DNA of 64,000 nucleotides from Burkholderia sp. H160 (GTDB lineage: Bacteria > Pseudomonadota > Gammaproteobacteria > Burkholderiales > Burkholderiaceae). Of this stretch, positions 33,590-44,671 are shown piece by piece; within the stretch, counting starts at the first letter, position 1, and every line of letters begins with the position of its first letter. Where the stretch lies: contig ABYL01000010.1 in the NCBI GenBank assembly GCA_000173575.1, positions 40,582-104,581 of the forward strand, given 5' to 3'. A program made the translations under genes and the position numbers. Under the pieces are notes generated by a model. It had not been told where the DNA came from. It worked only from the letters and a program-made list of their open reading frames with translations, and did no database searches.

Positions 33590-34987
33590 ATGCGCCGCGC
33601 GTTATTGATTGCCTCCATCGCGTTCGCCGGGGTGGCCGGTTGTACGACCTATCATCCCGAGCCGATCGCCCCCGACCAGCTTGCCCGTCAATTCGAGCAG
33701 CGCTCACTTGCGAGCGAGGAACTTCACGCCTGGATCGTGCGCGAAGCTGGCCACGATGTCACTGCGTGGCCGCCTTCAGCCTGGAACCGCGAGCTGCTGA
33801 CCCTGGCGGCGTTCTACTACAGCCCCGCCCTCGACCTGGCCCGTGCGCAATGGGGCACGGCCAAAGCCGGCATCGATGTCGCCAACGCGGTTCCCAACCC
33901 GGTCCTGCAGTTGCCGTTCCAGTTCAACACCCCCAACCCGGGGCCCGGGGCGCCCTTCACCTGGGGTCCTGCGCTCGATATCCCGATCGAGACCGCCCAC
34001 AAGCGCGGCTATCGCGTCGATCAGGCGGGCCACCTGTCGGAAGCTGCACGGCTGAACCTCATCACCTCAGCGTGGACGGTGAGTGCGCAGGTCAGGGACG
34101 CCATGCTCGCCCTGTACGCCGCGCGCACGCGCATCGCCTTCCTGTCCACCAAGGCGGAAGCCGAGCGGCAGATCACGGCAATGAGCCGCCACCGTCTCGC
34201 AGTCGGCCAGTACTCGCGGCCCGATGTCGATGCCGCGGTGCTCGCCGACACCCAGGTCCAGAGCGATCTGGCCGCCGCGCGAAGTGCCGAACAGGACGCG
34301 CGCGCGCAACTGGCCTCCACCATTGGCGTGCCAGTCACCGCGTTCGACGGCGTCACGCTCGACCTGAGCGACTTCGGCACGGCTCCGCCCGAGCCTCCGG
34401 CGGCGGACGCGCAGCGCGCAGCGATCTTCCATCGAGCCGATCTGCGCGCCTCGCTGGCCGAATACGCCGCGGCCGAATCGGCGCTTCAGCTCGAGGTTGC
34501 GAAACAGTATCCGGACATCCATCTCGGACCGGGCTACACATACGACACCGGCACCAACAAGATCGCCTTCGGACTGGCCGGCATCACGCTGCCGATCTTC
34601 GACCAGAACCAGGGGGGCATCAAACAGGCCGAGGCCAAACGCAAGGAAGCGGCGGTCCGCACCGGCGCGCTGCAGGACAGGATCCTAGGCGACCTTGCGC
34701 ACGCACGGACGCGCTACCAGTCCAGCATCGAAGCACTGCAGATCTCCGATGTCCATCTGGCTAGCGCCCGCCGCCAACTCGACAGCCAGGCGGCGGCGTT
34801 CGCCAGCGGCGATGCGGACCGGCTGACCTACACACAGGCGAAGGCCGACTATCAGACGAGTGAAACCACTCGTCTCGATGCCGAAGTCGCCGTCCAGCAG
34901 GCTGCCGGCGCACTCGAAGATGCGATGCAGTTACCCCTCACCCACGAGGCAATGAGCCATCCCCTCAATGAAGGGACAGCGCGATGA
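33590..34987 (+). CDS. TolC-family outer-membrane efflux lipoprotein
   Basis: A 465-residue protein with a lipobox (F-A-G-V-A-G-C) at residue ~18, so lipid-anchored. The two TolC repeats are seen as long helices (D-L-A-R-A-Q-W-G-T-A-K-A-G, A-V-G-Q-Y-S-R-P-D-V-D-A-A and Y-P-D-I-H-L-G-P-G-Y). It is the outer-membrane channel of the tripartite pump. The stop overlaps the adaptor start by four bases (ATGA). A promoter is expected in the 115 bases after the kinase gene. Confidence 0.93.
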   Translation: MRRALLIASIAFAGVAGCTTYHPEPIAPDQLARQFEQRSLASEELHAWIVREAGHDVTAWPPSAWNRELLTLAAFYYSPALDLARAQWGTAKAGIDVANAVPNPVLQLPFQFNTPNPGPGAPFTWGPALDIPIETAHKRGYRVDQAGHLSEAARLNLITSAWTVSAQVRDAMLALYAARTRIAFLSTKAEAERQITAMSRHRLAVGQYSRPDVDAAVLADTQVQSDLAAARSAEQDARAQLASTIGVPVTAFDGVTLDLSDFGTAPPEPPAADAQRAAIFHRADLRASLAEYAAAESALQLEVAKQYPDIHLGPGYTYDTGTNKIAFGLAGITLPIFDQNQGGIKQAEAKRKEAAVRTGALQDRILGDLAHARTRYQSSIEALQISDVHLASARRQLDSQAAAFASGDADRLTYTQAKADYQTSETTRLDAEVAVQQAAGALEDAMQLPLTHEAMSHPLNEGTAR

Positions 34988-36051
34988 AACTCCGACTGAT
35001 CCTTGCTGGCGTTCTTTCGCTGGCCCTCTGCGCCGGCGCAGGCTGGTACATCATCAACCAGGTGATTGACGGCTCCGGTGCATCGACAGCCACGGCGGCG
35101 CACCCGCCTGCGCCGCCCGCCGTGCAGACGGTCAACGGCGAGACGGTCGTGGTCGTGAGCGCCGAGGCACAACGCGCCGGCCACATCGAAGTCGCGCCAC
35201 TTTCAGCCGTGACGAGCCGGTCGGGCATCAGTGCCGACGCCGCAGTCATCGATCTGCAGCCGTTTTTCGATCTGCGCAACCGCCTCGCCAGCGCACGCGC
35301 GGACGTCGACACGTTCACCGCGCAAGCGACGAGCTCGCGTACGCAGTACGAAAGCAGCCGCACGCTCTTCGCCGACGACCGCAATATTTCGCAGAAGACT
35401 CTGTTGGCTGCGCAGTCGGCGATGCAAGGCGACGCAGCGAAACTGCAGTCTGCGCGGGTCACGCTGGACGGTCTTCACGGCACGATGCTGCAGCAGTTCG
35501 GCGACGCGCTCGCGAATGCCGCAACGGCACCGGCTTCGGCGCTGTTCCGGCGTCTCCAGGCGGGTCAGTCGGTCGTGCTGCGCGTCACGTTGCCGTCCAG
35601 CTTCGGCACGCCGCCGCCCGTGCGCATCGCAATCGATACACCCAACGGCGGCACCGTGCCGGCGCAAAGGCTTTCCGCTTCGCCCCTCGTCGATCCCTCC
35701 GTACAGGGAACGCCATGGCTTTACGTCGCCGACGCCGCGCTGCCAGCCAACCTGCGCACGAGTGCGCGAGTGCCGACCTCAAGCGAAGCCGTTGCCGGGC
35801 TGCTGATCCCGGAGCATGCAGTGGTGTGGTACGGCGGCCAGACATGGGCCTACGTGCGCACGGCGCAGGACCGCTTCACGCGGCGCTACGTGCCGGCCGG
35901 AATCGAGGGCGACCGGGGCTTCATCGTGACGTCCGGCTTCCGCGCCGGCGACCAGATCGTCACACAGGGTGCGCAACTGCTGCTCTCCGAAGAGCTCAAG
36001 CCACAGGGTATCGCTACCGCCTGCAAGGATCCACCCGAGTGTGACGACTGA
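34984..36051 (+). CDS. RND efflux periplasmic adaptor protein
   Basis: A 355-residue membrane-fusion protein with an N-terminal membrane anchor (A-G-V-L-S-L-A-L-C-A-G-A-G-W). A helical hairpin (Q-A-T-S-S-R-T-Q-Y-E-S-S-R) and a C-terminal beta-barrel/membrane-proximal region (I-P-E-H-A-V-V-W-Y-G-G-Q-T-W-A-Y-V) follow. It is short for the CusB class; the lipoyl region is divergent. The C-terminus has a Cys pair (A-C-K-D-P-P-E-C-D-D) that may bind metal. It links the TolC channel to the RND pump. Confidence 0.88.
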   Translation: MKLRLILAGVLSLALCAGAGWYIINQVIDGSGASTATAAHPPAPPAVQTVNGETVVVVSAEAQRAGHIEVAPLSAVTSRSGISADAAVIDLQPFFDLRNRLASARADVDTFTAQATSSRTQYESSRTLFADDRNISQKTLLAAQSAMQGDAAKLQSARVTLDGLHGTMLQQFGDALANAATAPASALFRRLQAGQSVVLRVTLPSSFGTPPPVRIAIDTPNGGTVPAQRLSASPLVDPSVQGTPWLYVADAALPANLRTSARVPTSSEAVAGLLIPEHAVVWYGGQTWAYVRTAQDRFTRRYVPAGIEGDRGFIVTSGFRAGDQIVTQGAQLLLSEELKPQGIATACKDPPECDD

Positions 36052-36092
36052 GCCGCGCATGCCCCGCCCAGAACAACGCGACCCCTCGTCCC

Positions 36093-39198
<3,106 letters not shown>

Positions 39199-39206
<8 letters not shown>

Positions 39207-39714
39207 AACGGGTACAAGAAGGCTCCTGGACGAGAAGAACCTGCGCCTGGTGTTCGAGTTGACCCTGGGGTTCAAGGCAATTTTCGCGCTTGCGGAAATC
39301 GTTGCCGGTGTCGTCACCTATCTGGTCCCGCAGCGGTATTTCCTGGCGCTAGTGCTATGGGTCACCCGGGATGAGTTTGCCGAAGATCCACACGATCTGG
39401 TGGCGAATTTTCTCCTTCATACCGTACAACATCTATCCGTCGATGCCCAAAGATTCGCCGGGCTCTATCTGCTGGGTCATGGGGTGCTAAAGCTGTGGCT
39501 CGTGACGGGTCTGCTGCGCGGGAGACTCTGGTACTTTCCTGTCTCGATCGTTGTCTTCGCGTTGTTCATTGTCTATCAGGTCTACCGATACACCTATTCC
39601 CATTCGGTCTGGTTGTTGCTGGTGACGGCATTGGACGTCGTCGTCATCGCCCTCACATGGCACGAGTACCGGTATCACCGACGCGGTCGCAAGACGCTCG
39701 GTCCGGGTTCGTGA
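39199..39714 (+). CDS. DUF2127 membrane protein
   Basis: A 171-residue protein with four hydrophobic segments and the DUF2127 marks G-F-K-A-I-F-A-L-A-E near the start and G-H-G-V-L-K-L-W-L-V in the middle. Function unknown. The ATG at 39199 sits inside the end of the RND permease gene (ATGCGTGA), so the two are translationally coupled and it may assist the pump. Confidence 0.85.
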
Positions 39715-39762
39715 CTGGTCTCAGACATCCGCCGCCGGGCAGGCTACGGCGACAATCCCTGG

Positions 39763-40419
39763 CTATGCTTTCAGCGCGACCCAGCCAAACAGGCGCCGTC
39801 CGCCAAATCCACTCGCCACCAGAAACAAAGCCGCCACGCCGAAATTCCATATCAGGATCATGATCGTCGCATCGATCGGATGACAAAGCGACACCGCGAC
39901 CGCGGACATTGCTGCAACCGGGAGACTGGCCATCATGGCAGTGGACGTGGGCGCGAGGCGTGCGACATGACGCAACATGATAAGCATCAGGAGAGACAGC
40001 GGTACGCCAGTCAGTGCCAACGTCGCAAAGCATTCCGCGGTTTCTCCGGCAGATATGCCTTGCGGGCCGATTCGGACCCAATCCGTCAGGCACCCAGAAC
40101 CGACTGAGCCTATCCAGACAGCCAGGGCAGGAACCGGCAACCATAACCAGCGCCATGACCGGCCGGGCACACTGACAATAAACGACGCCAGCGCCGCAAG
40201 AGCAGCGGTGAGCAACGCCGCGCTGACGTGGGTGATAAAGACCGGCTCACGCAGCCTGAGCGCCAGATCCGGCCTGAGACCATGACCGACCGCGACAAGG
40301 GCAAGTATGAATACCGCAAACAGCAGCCAGCAGATGGCACGGATCGATGGCGGACCGAGGCGGCGTACGGGCTTTGCGTCCGCGACCAGCGAGTCGATCA
40401 GGCTGGAAGTGCTTGTCAT
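39763..40419 (-). CDS. NrsF-like (DUF1109) anti-sigma factor
   Basis: A 218-residue, six-helix membrane protein. The N-terminal D-S-L-V-A-D-A-K-P-V-R-R-L is the DUF1109/NrsF hallmark (cytoplasmic sigma-binding part), and conserved Cys occur in G-S-G-C-L and E-C-F. NrsF holds its ECF sigma factor inactive until metal or oxidative stress. Its ATG overlaps the stop of the sigma gene. Since that sigma gene has lost its 5' end, this anti-sigma factor may have no partner. Confidence 0.85.
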   Translation of the reverse strand: MTSTSSLIDSLVADAKPVRRLGPPSIRAICWLLFAVFILALVAVGHGLRPDLALRLREPVFITHVSAALLTAALAALASFIVSVPGRSWRWLWLPVPALAVWIGSVGSGCLTDWVRIGPQGISAGETAECFATLALTGVPLSLLMLIMLRHVARLAPTSTAMMASLPVAAMSAVAVSLCHPIDATIMILIWNFGVAALFLVASGFGGRRLFGWVALKA

Positions 40420-40820
40420 GAGTTTCCCCCGCGCCGTTCAATCAGCTTGCGTAGATTCTTTATCGCACGATGAGTGGCGACCTTGAGCGACGCAATGGAT
40501 GCTCCGGTCATCGTCGAGACCTCCTTCAGTGACAGTTCTTCGAGCTTGAGCATACGGATCGCCTCTCTCTGCGCCGGTGGCAACGCGTCAATGGCTTCGT
40601 GGAGTGTACGGGCGTCGGAAGCGCTCTCCATCAGATTCGCTTCAGACGACGACAAGGTTTCATGCTCAGGATCAAACGGTGCCTCGTGCGTGCCCCGGCG
40701 GCTCTGACGCCGCAAACTGTCGACGATACGCCGCCCCGCGATCGCAACGAGCCACGGACCAAACGGACGCGTCGGGTCGTACGTATGCCGGACTGTGTGG
40801 AGCGTGAGAAGAATGTCCTG
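40416..40820 (-). pseudogene. 5'-truncated ECF sigma factor
   Basis: The bottom strand encodes Q-D-I-L-L-T-L-H-T-V-R-H-T-Y-D-P and P-W-L-V-A-I-A-G-R-R-I-V-D-S-L-R-R (end of region 2) and the complete region 4 (L-P-P-A-Q-R-E-A-I ... E-V-S-T-M-T-G-A-S-I-A-S-L-K). The first ~70 residues, with the start of region 2, are missing; the frame runs into the HvfC fragment at ~40820. A 99-codon frame with ATG at 40715 remains, too short for promoter melting. Confidence 0.75.
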
Positions 40821-40829
40821 GTGAGGCGC

Positions 40830-41216
40830 CTGGTAACGCTGGGCGAAACACAGTTAGCGCAAGCGCGTCTTGTCCCGCGCCCCGAAGTCCGGCTTGTGAG
40901 GTCCGGATTTTCCGTTGATGCGATCTGGCGCGCCGTGCTCGAGGGGGATGAACGCGCAATGGCGGCGATCGATCTTGCTGACGCGCCGGTTTGGCTGCGC
41001 GTACTACGGACCGACAAGGGGCTGGAGGTGGCCAGGCTACGCGAGAACGAATGGCGCTTGCTGAACGCACTGTTTTCCGGACAACCGTTGCATTCCGCCT
41101 TGGCCGAAGCGCGCGGTGAAGATACCCACGCATTGCTGGCGGCACAACTGGCAAGCGGGTACTTCAAGGATCTCATTTGCGAAATTGCCAGCGTGGTGCC
41201 TTCTCCGAAGGGGTAG
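40830..41216 (+). pseudogene. 3' fragment of an HvfC/BufC-like (DUF2063) gene
   Basis: The plus strand encodes R-P-E-V-R-L-V-R-S-G-F-S-V-D-A-I-W-R-A, then A-P-V-W-L-R-V-L-R-T-D and E-W-R-L-L-N-A-L-F-S-G-Q-P-L, the C-terminal half of BufC/HvfC, the partner of DUF692 (MNIO) enzymes. The DNA-binding-like DUF2063 N-terminal domain is missing. It ends three bases before the DoxX gene, which is the usual last gene of such operons. Confidence 0.7.
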
Positions 41217-41219
41217 ATC

Positions 41220-41717
41220 ATGAAAACAGCAAAACAATCCACCGACGCGCAATGGGCCGATCGATGTCGAATGAGTCGTGTCGGCTCGTGGTTCGAGCGC
41301 GTGCCCTACGCGCTTTTAGCCATCCCGTTGCGCGTCGCGCTTGCCACAGTCTTCTGGAGCTCGGCGATGGTCAAGCTAGCAAACTGGGACGCCGCACTTG
41401 ATCTGTTTCACAATGAATATAATTTGCCGCTCCTTCCTCCGGAGCTGGCTGCCTATATCGCAGTCTCGATTGAACTGAGCACACCGGTGCTGCTGATACT
41501 GGGTCTCGCGACCAGACCTGCGGCGCTAGTCCTGCTTGGTATGACGGCAGTTATCGAAAATTTCGTCTACCCTCAGGCGTGGCCTACGCATATCCAGTGG
41601 GCGGCGATGCTGCTGGTTCTGTTGTGCAGGGGTAGCGGAAAATGGTCGATGGACCATCTGATTTATCGAAAATGGGTCGACGCACATGGAGCTTCTGATG
41701 CACCGCCGGCCGCGTGA
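41220..41717 (+). CDS. DoxX-family membrane protein
   Basis: A 165-residue, four-helix protein: P-L-R-V-A-L-A-T-V-F-W-S-S-A-M-V-K-L-A-N-W and L-S-T-P-V-L-L-I-L-G-L-A-T-R are DoxX/DoxD hallmarks. In bufferin-type operons a DoxX gene follows bufC, as here. Its upstream genes and promoter appear deleted, so expression would depend on read-through. Confidence 0.88.
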   Translation: MKTAKQSTDAQWADRCRMSRVGSWFERVPYALLAIPLRVALATVFWSSAMVKLANWDAALDLFHNEYNLPLLPPELAAYIAVSIELSTPVLLILGLATRPAALVLLGMTAVIENFVYPQAWPTHIQWAAMLLVLLCRGSGKWSMDHLIYRKWVDAHGASDAPPAA

Positions 41718-41732
41718 AAAAGCCACGCTGAA

Positions 41733-42206
41733 TTACCCGATCAGCTTATCGAGCGTATGAAGCGCGGCTTTCAGCAACGCGCGTTCTTCGTGACTCGTCT
41801 TTTCAAGCAGTTGCTCAGTTAGCCATTGCGCGCGCGCGGATCTCTCCCTCGCAATCTGTTCTCGCCCTCTATCGCTCACATGCACGAGATAAGCGCGACG
41901 ATCTTCGGCGTCGGTCCTCAAGGTCAACAGGCCTTGCTCGACAAGTTTCATCACGATGAGCCGCATCGTCTGATGCGTCACGCCTCTGTGCTCGGCCAGC
42001 ATCGAGATGCTAACCGGTCCGGTTCGCTCGAGGGCCGCGAGCGTTTCGTTCTGGGCGTTCGTGTGCGTGCCGCTGTGCTCCCGGACGCTCTTGACGAAAC
42101 GACTCACTACGTCGCGGATGGATTCGGCAAGAAGCACTGTTTCAGCGATGCTGTCAGGTGTTGGCGTTCGATCTGCCGGACTCGTGTGGGAAGACAAAGA
42201 CTTCAC
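41733..42206 (-). CDS. MarR-family regulator
   Basis: A 157-residue winged-helix regulator: S-I-S-M-L-A-E-H-R-G-V-T-H-Q-T-M-R as the recognition helix, and D-A-E-D-R-R-A-Y-L-V-H-V-S as the wing. The start is taken as GTG at 42206, which overlaps the stop of the upstream gene (GTGA); a longer in-frame region exists but overlaps more. It probably represses its own two-gene operon through the palindrome at 42676-42696. Confidence 0.88.
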   Translation of the reverse strand: MKSLSSHTSPADRTPTPDSIAETVLLAESIRDVVSRFVKSVREHSGTHTNAQNETLAALERTGPVSISMLAEHRGVTHQTMRLIVMKLVEQGLLTLRTDAEDRRAYLVHVSDRGREQIARERSARAQWLTEQLLEKTSHEERALLKAALHTLDKLIG

Positions 42207-42616
42207 CCTTGTCTCAGTTGTCCAACGACGGCGGCCAGCGTATTGACGCCCCAATGCTCGAAGTAACGACCGTCGCGTATGCGAACGATGTCGATCACGT
42301 CGATCGAAATGTCCTTACCCGTCGCTTCTACGCCAGCCAGCGATCCGACGTGCTTACCCGAAATGGTCTTTCGCGTGATCACTTTGTCGCCCTCGCAGAG
42401 TTGCTCGTGAATGTGGACTTGCATGCCGCCAATCGCGGGACGCAACACGAAGGCGAACGTCTTCCACATCGTTTCGGCGCCACGCAGTGCCTCACTCGGC
42501 GCTGACCAATTAACGAATTCCGGTGCCATAAGGTCTTCGAAAGATTGCCGATTGCCGTCCTGGATCACTTCGCGATTGAATCGCGCGACGACGGCTTTGA
42601 GGTCGTTACTGTTCAT
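42203..42616 (-). CDS. SnoaL-like (NTF2 fold) protein
   Basis: A 137-residue protein of the ester-cyclase/SnoaL-like NTF2 superfamily: F-E-D-L-M-A-P-E-F-V-N-W early, then E-G-D-K-V-I-T-R-K-T-I-S-G and V-R-I-R-D-G-R-Y-F-E-H-W-G near the end. Homologues act on small ring or polyketide-like molecules, but many have no known substrate. First gene of a two-gene operon with marR. Confidence 0.88.
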   Translation of the reverse strand: MNSNDLKAVVARFNREVIQDGNRQSFEDLMAPEFVNWSAPSEALRGAETMWKTFAFVLRPAIGGMQVHIHEQLCEGDKVITRKTISGKHVGSLAGVEATGKDISIDVIDIVRIRDGRYFEHWGVNTLAAVVGQLRQG

Positions 42617-42675
42617 ATCTTGTCCCGTTGTTCTGAGGCGAGCGGTCGCATCAATGGCCGGTATATCGAGTGATA

Positions 42676-42696
42676 ATATACAGTATAGCTGTATAT
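42676..42696. promoter_or_regulatory. 21-bp palindrome, candidate MarR operator
   Basis: ATATACAG and CTGTATAT arms flank TATAG. It is 60 bases upstream of the SnoaL-like start in an AT-rich stretch that would hold the promoter, the usual site for MarR autorepression. Confidence 0.7.
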
Positions 42697-42784
42697 TTCA
42701 AGGGGCTGTGCAGCCGCAGTGGTCGTTGAAGTCGGCTATGGATGGGCCGGACAGGACGCGGTCATGCCCGGCCGCTGGCTGAAA

Positions 42785-43222
42785 TCATTCGCGTAGCGCC
42801 TGATCTCCCGGCGCGGGGTGGCGAAAACGCGAGTGGGGGATTTCGGCGATTGCCGCGATTTCGATCAGCAATTCAGGCCGATATAGACGTTGAATCTGAA
42901 CGGTCGTCGTGACCGGGTACGGCGGAGCAAAAAATTCCCAGCGGATGTCGCCGGTTGCCATGAAGGCCTCGATGTCCGATGCATAGTGAACCATCGAAAT
43001 CACATCGGCCATCTGCCCACCCATCGACGCCAGGACGCTGCGAATATTCTCCAGAACCTGCCGCACTTGCGCGCGCATGTCCCCCGGCCCGACGACTTGC
43101 CCATGCCGATCGAGCGACACCTGGCCTTTCAGGTGGGCGATACGGCCATCGCCTTGAATTACCGCCATGGAGAAGGTGCCGAACGGCGCCCAGACTTCCA
43201 GCGGGTTCACTGCATCTACCAT
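42785..43222 (-). CDS. RidA-family protein
   Basis: A 145-residue Rid/YjgF-like protein: F-S-M-A-V-I-Q-G-D-G-R-I-A-H-L-K-G-Q-V near the start and R-P-E-L-L-I-E-I-A-A-I-A near the end. The catalytic Arg of true RidA (usually in ...R-x-x-V/x-x-E) is seen as Arg in Y-R-P-E-L-L-I-E, so enamine/imine deaminase activity is possible. GGAG precedes the ATG at 43222. The membrane hydrolase is divergent. Confidence 0.9.
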   Translation of the reverse strand: MVDAVNPLEVWAPFGTFSMAVIQGDGRIAHLKGQVSLDRHGQVVGPGDMRAQVRQVLENIRSVLASMGGQMADVISMVHYASDIEAFMATGDIRWEFFAPPYPVTTTVQIQRLYRPELLIEIAAIAEIPHSRFRHPAPGDQALRE

Positions 43223-43545
43223 TGCTCAACTCCTGCGATGGGGTGTCGCTGGGCATCATACAGGGTCGACGATCGCGCCGTCGAATGATCGTTATTTTGG
43301 ACGGCGAAGGACAGGATACCTAGATGAATTTCCCGTCTGCGATGGGTAAGCAGCTCGTCGCCTTTCCGGCGGGATTGCCCAGGCACAGCACTGGCCTTGT
43401 TAACCCCAAGTGGGAGCCTGTGTCCGGAGCTTCAGGGGGGCTGCTCCACCCTGTTCGAACGAAGATCGAGCAAGATCTGCTAGGCGCACGTGCGAACAAT
43501 GGGCGAGCATATCGGCGAGACGATCTACCGCGTCTGCTCACTTGG

Positions 43546-44532
43546 ATGCAGGGGCCACCATTGACCATATTGCTTGGAATAGGGATTTCTCTTGCGGTAA
43601 TAGGGCTGATTATCTGCGTTGCGGTCGCGATGGTGGCGACCTCGCCCCGTCTAGCGCCAGCAGAGAAAGACGTTTTCGGATTTGCCTCGTTGCGATCGAC
43701 ACCCGATACTGAATTGCCACCCCTTCTCCGATACCCCGCTGGAGATGGCGAGCAACTCGCCTATCGCTTCTACGATTCTTCAGCGGACCCGATTTTGATC
43801 TTCATACACGGATCGTCCTATCACGGACGCTCCTACCATGCGCTGGCCTCCGCTGTGAGCGCATCCGGCGCTGCGAAGGTCATCCTGCCGAATCTACGTG
43901 GCCATTATCAGTCTGGCCGCCATAGAGGAGATGTCGAATACATTGGCCAGTTGGAAGACGACATCGCCGACCTGATCGCCGAGCTGCGAAGACAGAACTA
44001 CCACGGACCGATTACCCTCGGAGGCCACTCCAGTGGTGGCGGATTCGTGATCCGCTTTGCGGGCGGCGCCCACGCTCAACTCGTTTCGCGATTCCTGCTG
44101 TCGAGCCCCGTCATCCCCACCTCCTCGACCCTCAGAGACGGATCAGCCAGTGGTTGGGCGCAACTTCACACGCGACGACTCATCGGCTTGGTCATCCTGA
44201 ACGCACTCGGCATCCGCGGATTCAACGCGCTTCCGGTCATTGACTTCAACAAGCCGGTGCGACTCTGGGACGGGACCGAGACACTTTCATATTCCTACCG
44301 CCTCAACACGTCTTATCACCCTCGTAACCGGTACGTTTCAGACCTGCGCAAATTGGCGGGCAAAGCGATAGTCCTTGTTGGCGAGCATGACGAGGCCGTT
44401 GATGCTGAGCGTCTGCAGAAGCTATTCGAACGAGAATGCCCAGCAAGCCTGTTCAAAATTCTTCCTGACACGAACCACTTTGGGATCTTCACAAGCGCGG
44501 CTGTGCAGAAAGTGCTGATTAGCAGCCTGTGA
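43546..44532 (+). CDS. membrane-anchored alpha/beta hydrolase
   Basis: About 328 residues from the ATG at 43546; the frame is open back to 43324 but that part is not domain-like, and TTG at 43561 is an alternative start. An N-terminal membrane helix (L-L-G-I-G-I-S-L-A-V-I-G-L-I-I-C) is followed by a lysophospholipase-like hydrolase: F-I-H-G-S-S-Y-H-G for the oxyanion hole, G-G-H-S-S-G-G-G as nucleophile elbow, Asp in G-E-H-D-E-A-V-D and His in D-T-N-H-F-G-I. It probably acts on lipids or esters at the periplasmic face of the inner membrane. Confidence 0.85.
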   Translation: MQGPPLTILLGIGISLAVIGLIICVAVAMVATSPRLAPAEKDVFGFASLRSTPDTELPPLLRYPAGDGEQLAYRFYDSSADPILIFIHGSSYHGRSYHALASAVSASGAAKVILPNLRGHYQSGRHRGDVEYIGQLEDDIADLIAELRRQNYHGPITLGGHSSGGGFVIRFAGGAHAQLVSRFLLSSPVIPTSSTLRDGSASGWAQLHTRRLIGLVILNALGIRGFNALPVIDFNKPVRLWDGTETLSYSYRLNTSYHPRNRYVSDLRKLAGKAIVLVGEHDEAVDAERLQKLFERECPASLFKILPDTNHFGIFTSAAVQKVLISSL

Positions 44533-44671
44533 TACAAACCGCGCTGCTCAAAGAATGACCGATAAACCTCACTCGGCAAGGCGATACCTGCCCTAAAAGA
44601 CACGACGGTCTTCTGCGCTTTTGCCTCTGATCCGTGATGTTGAATGGCGCCTTCCTGCGAAAGCCCACACG

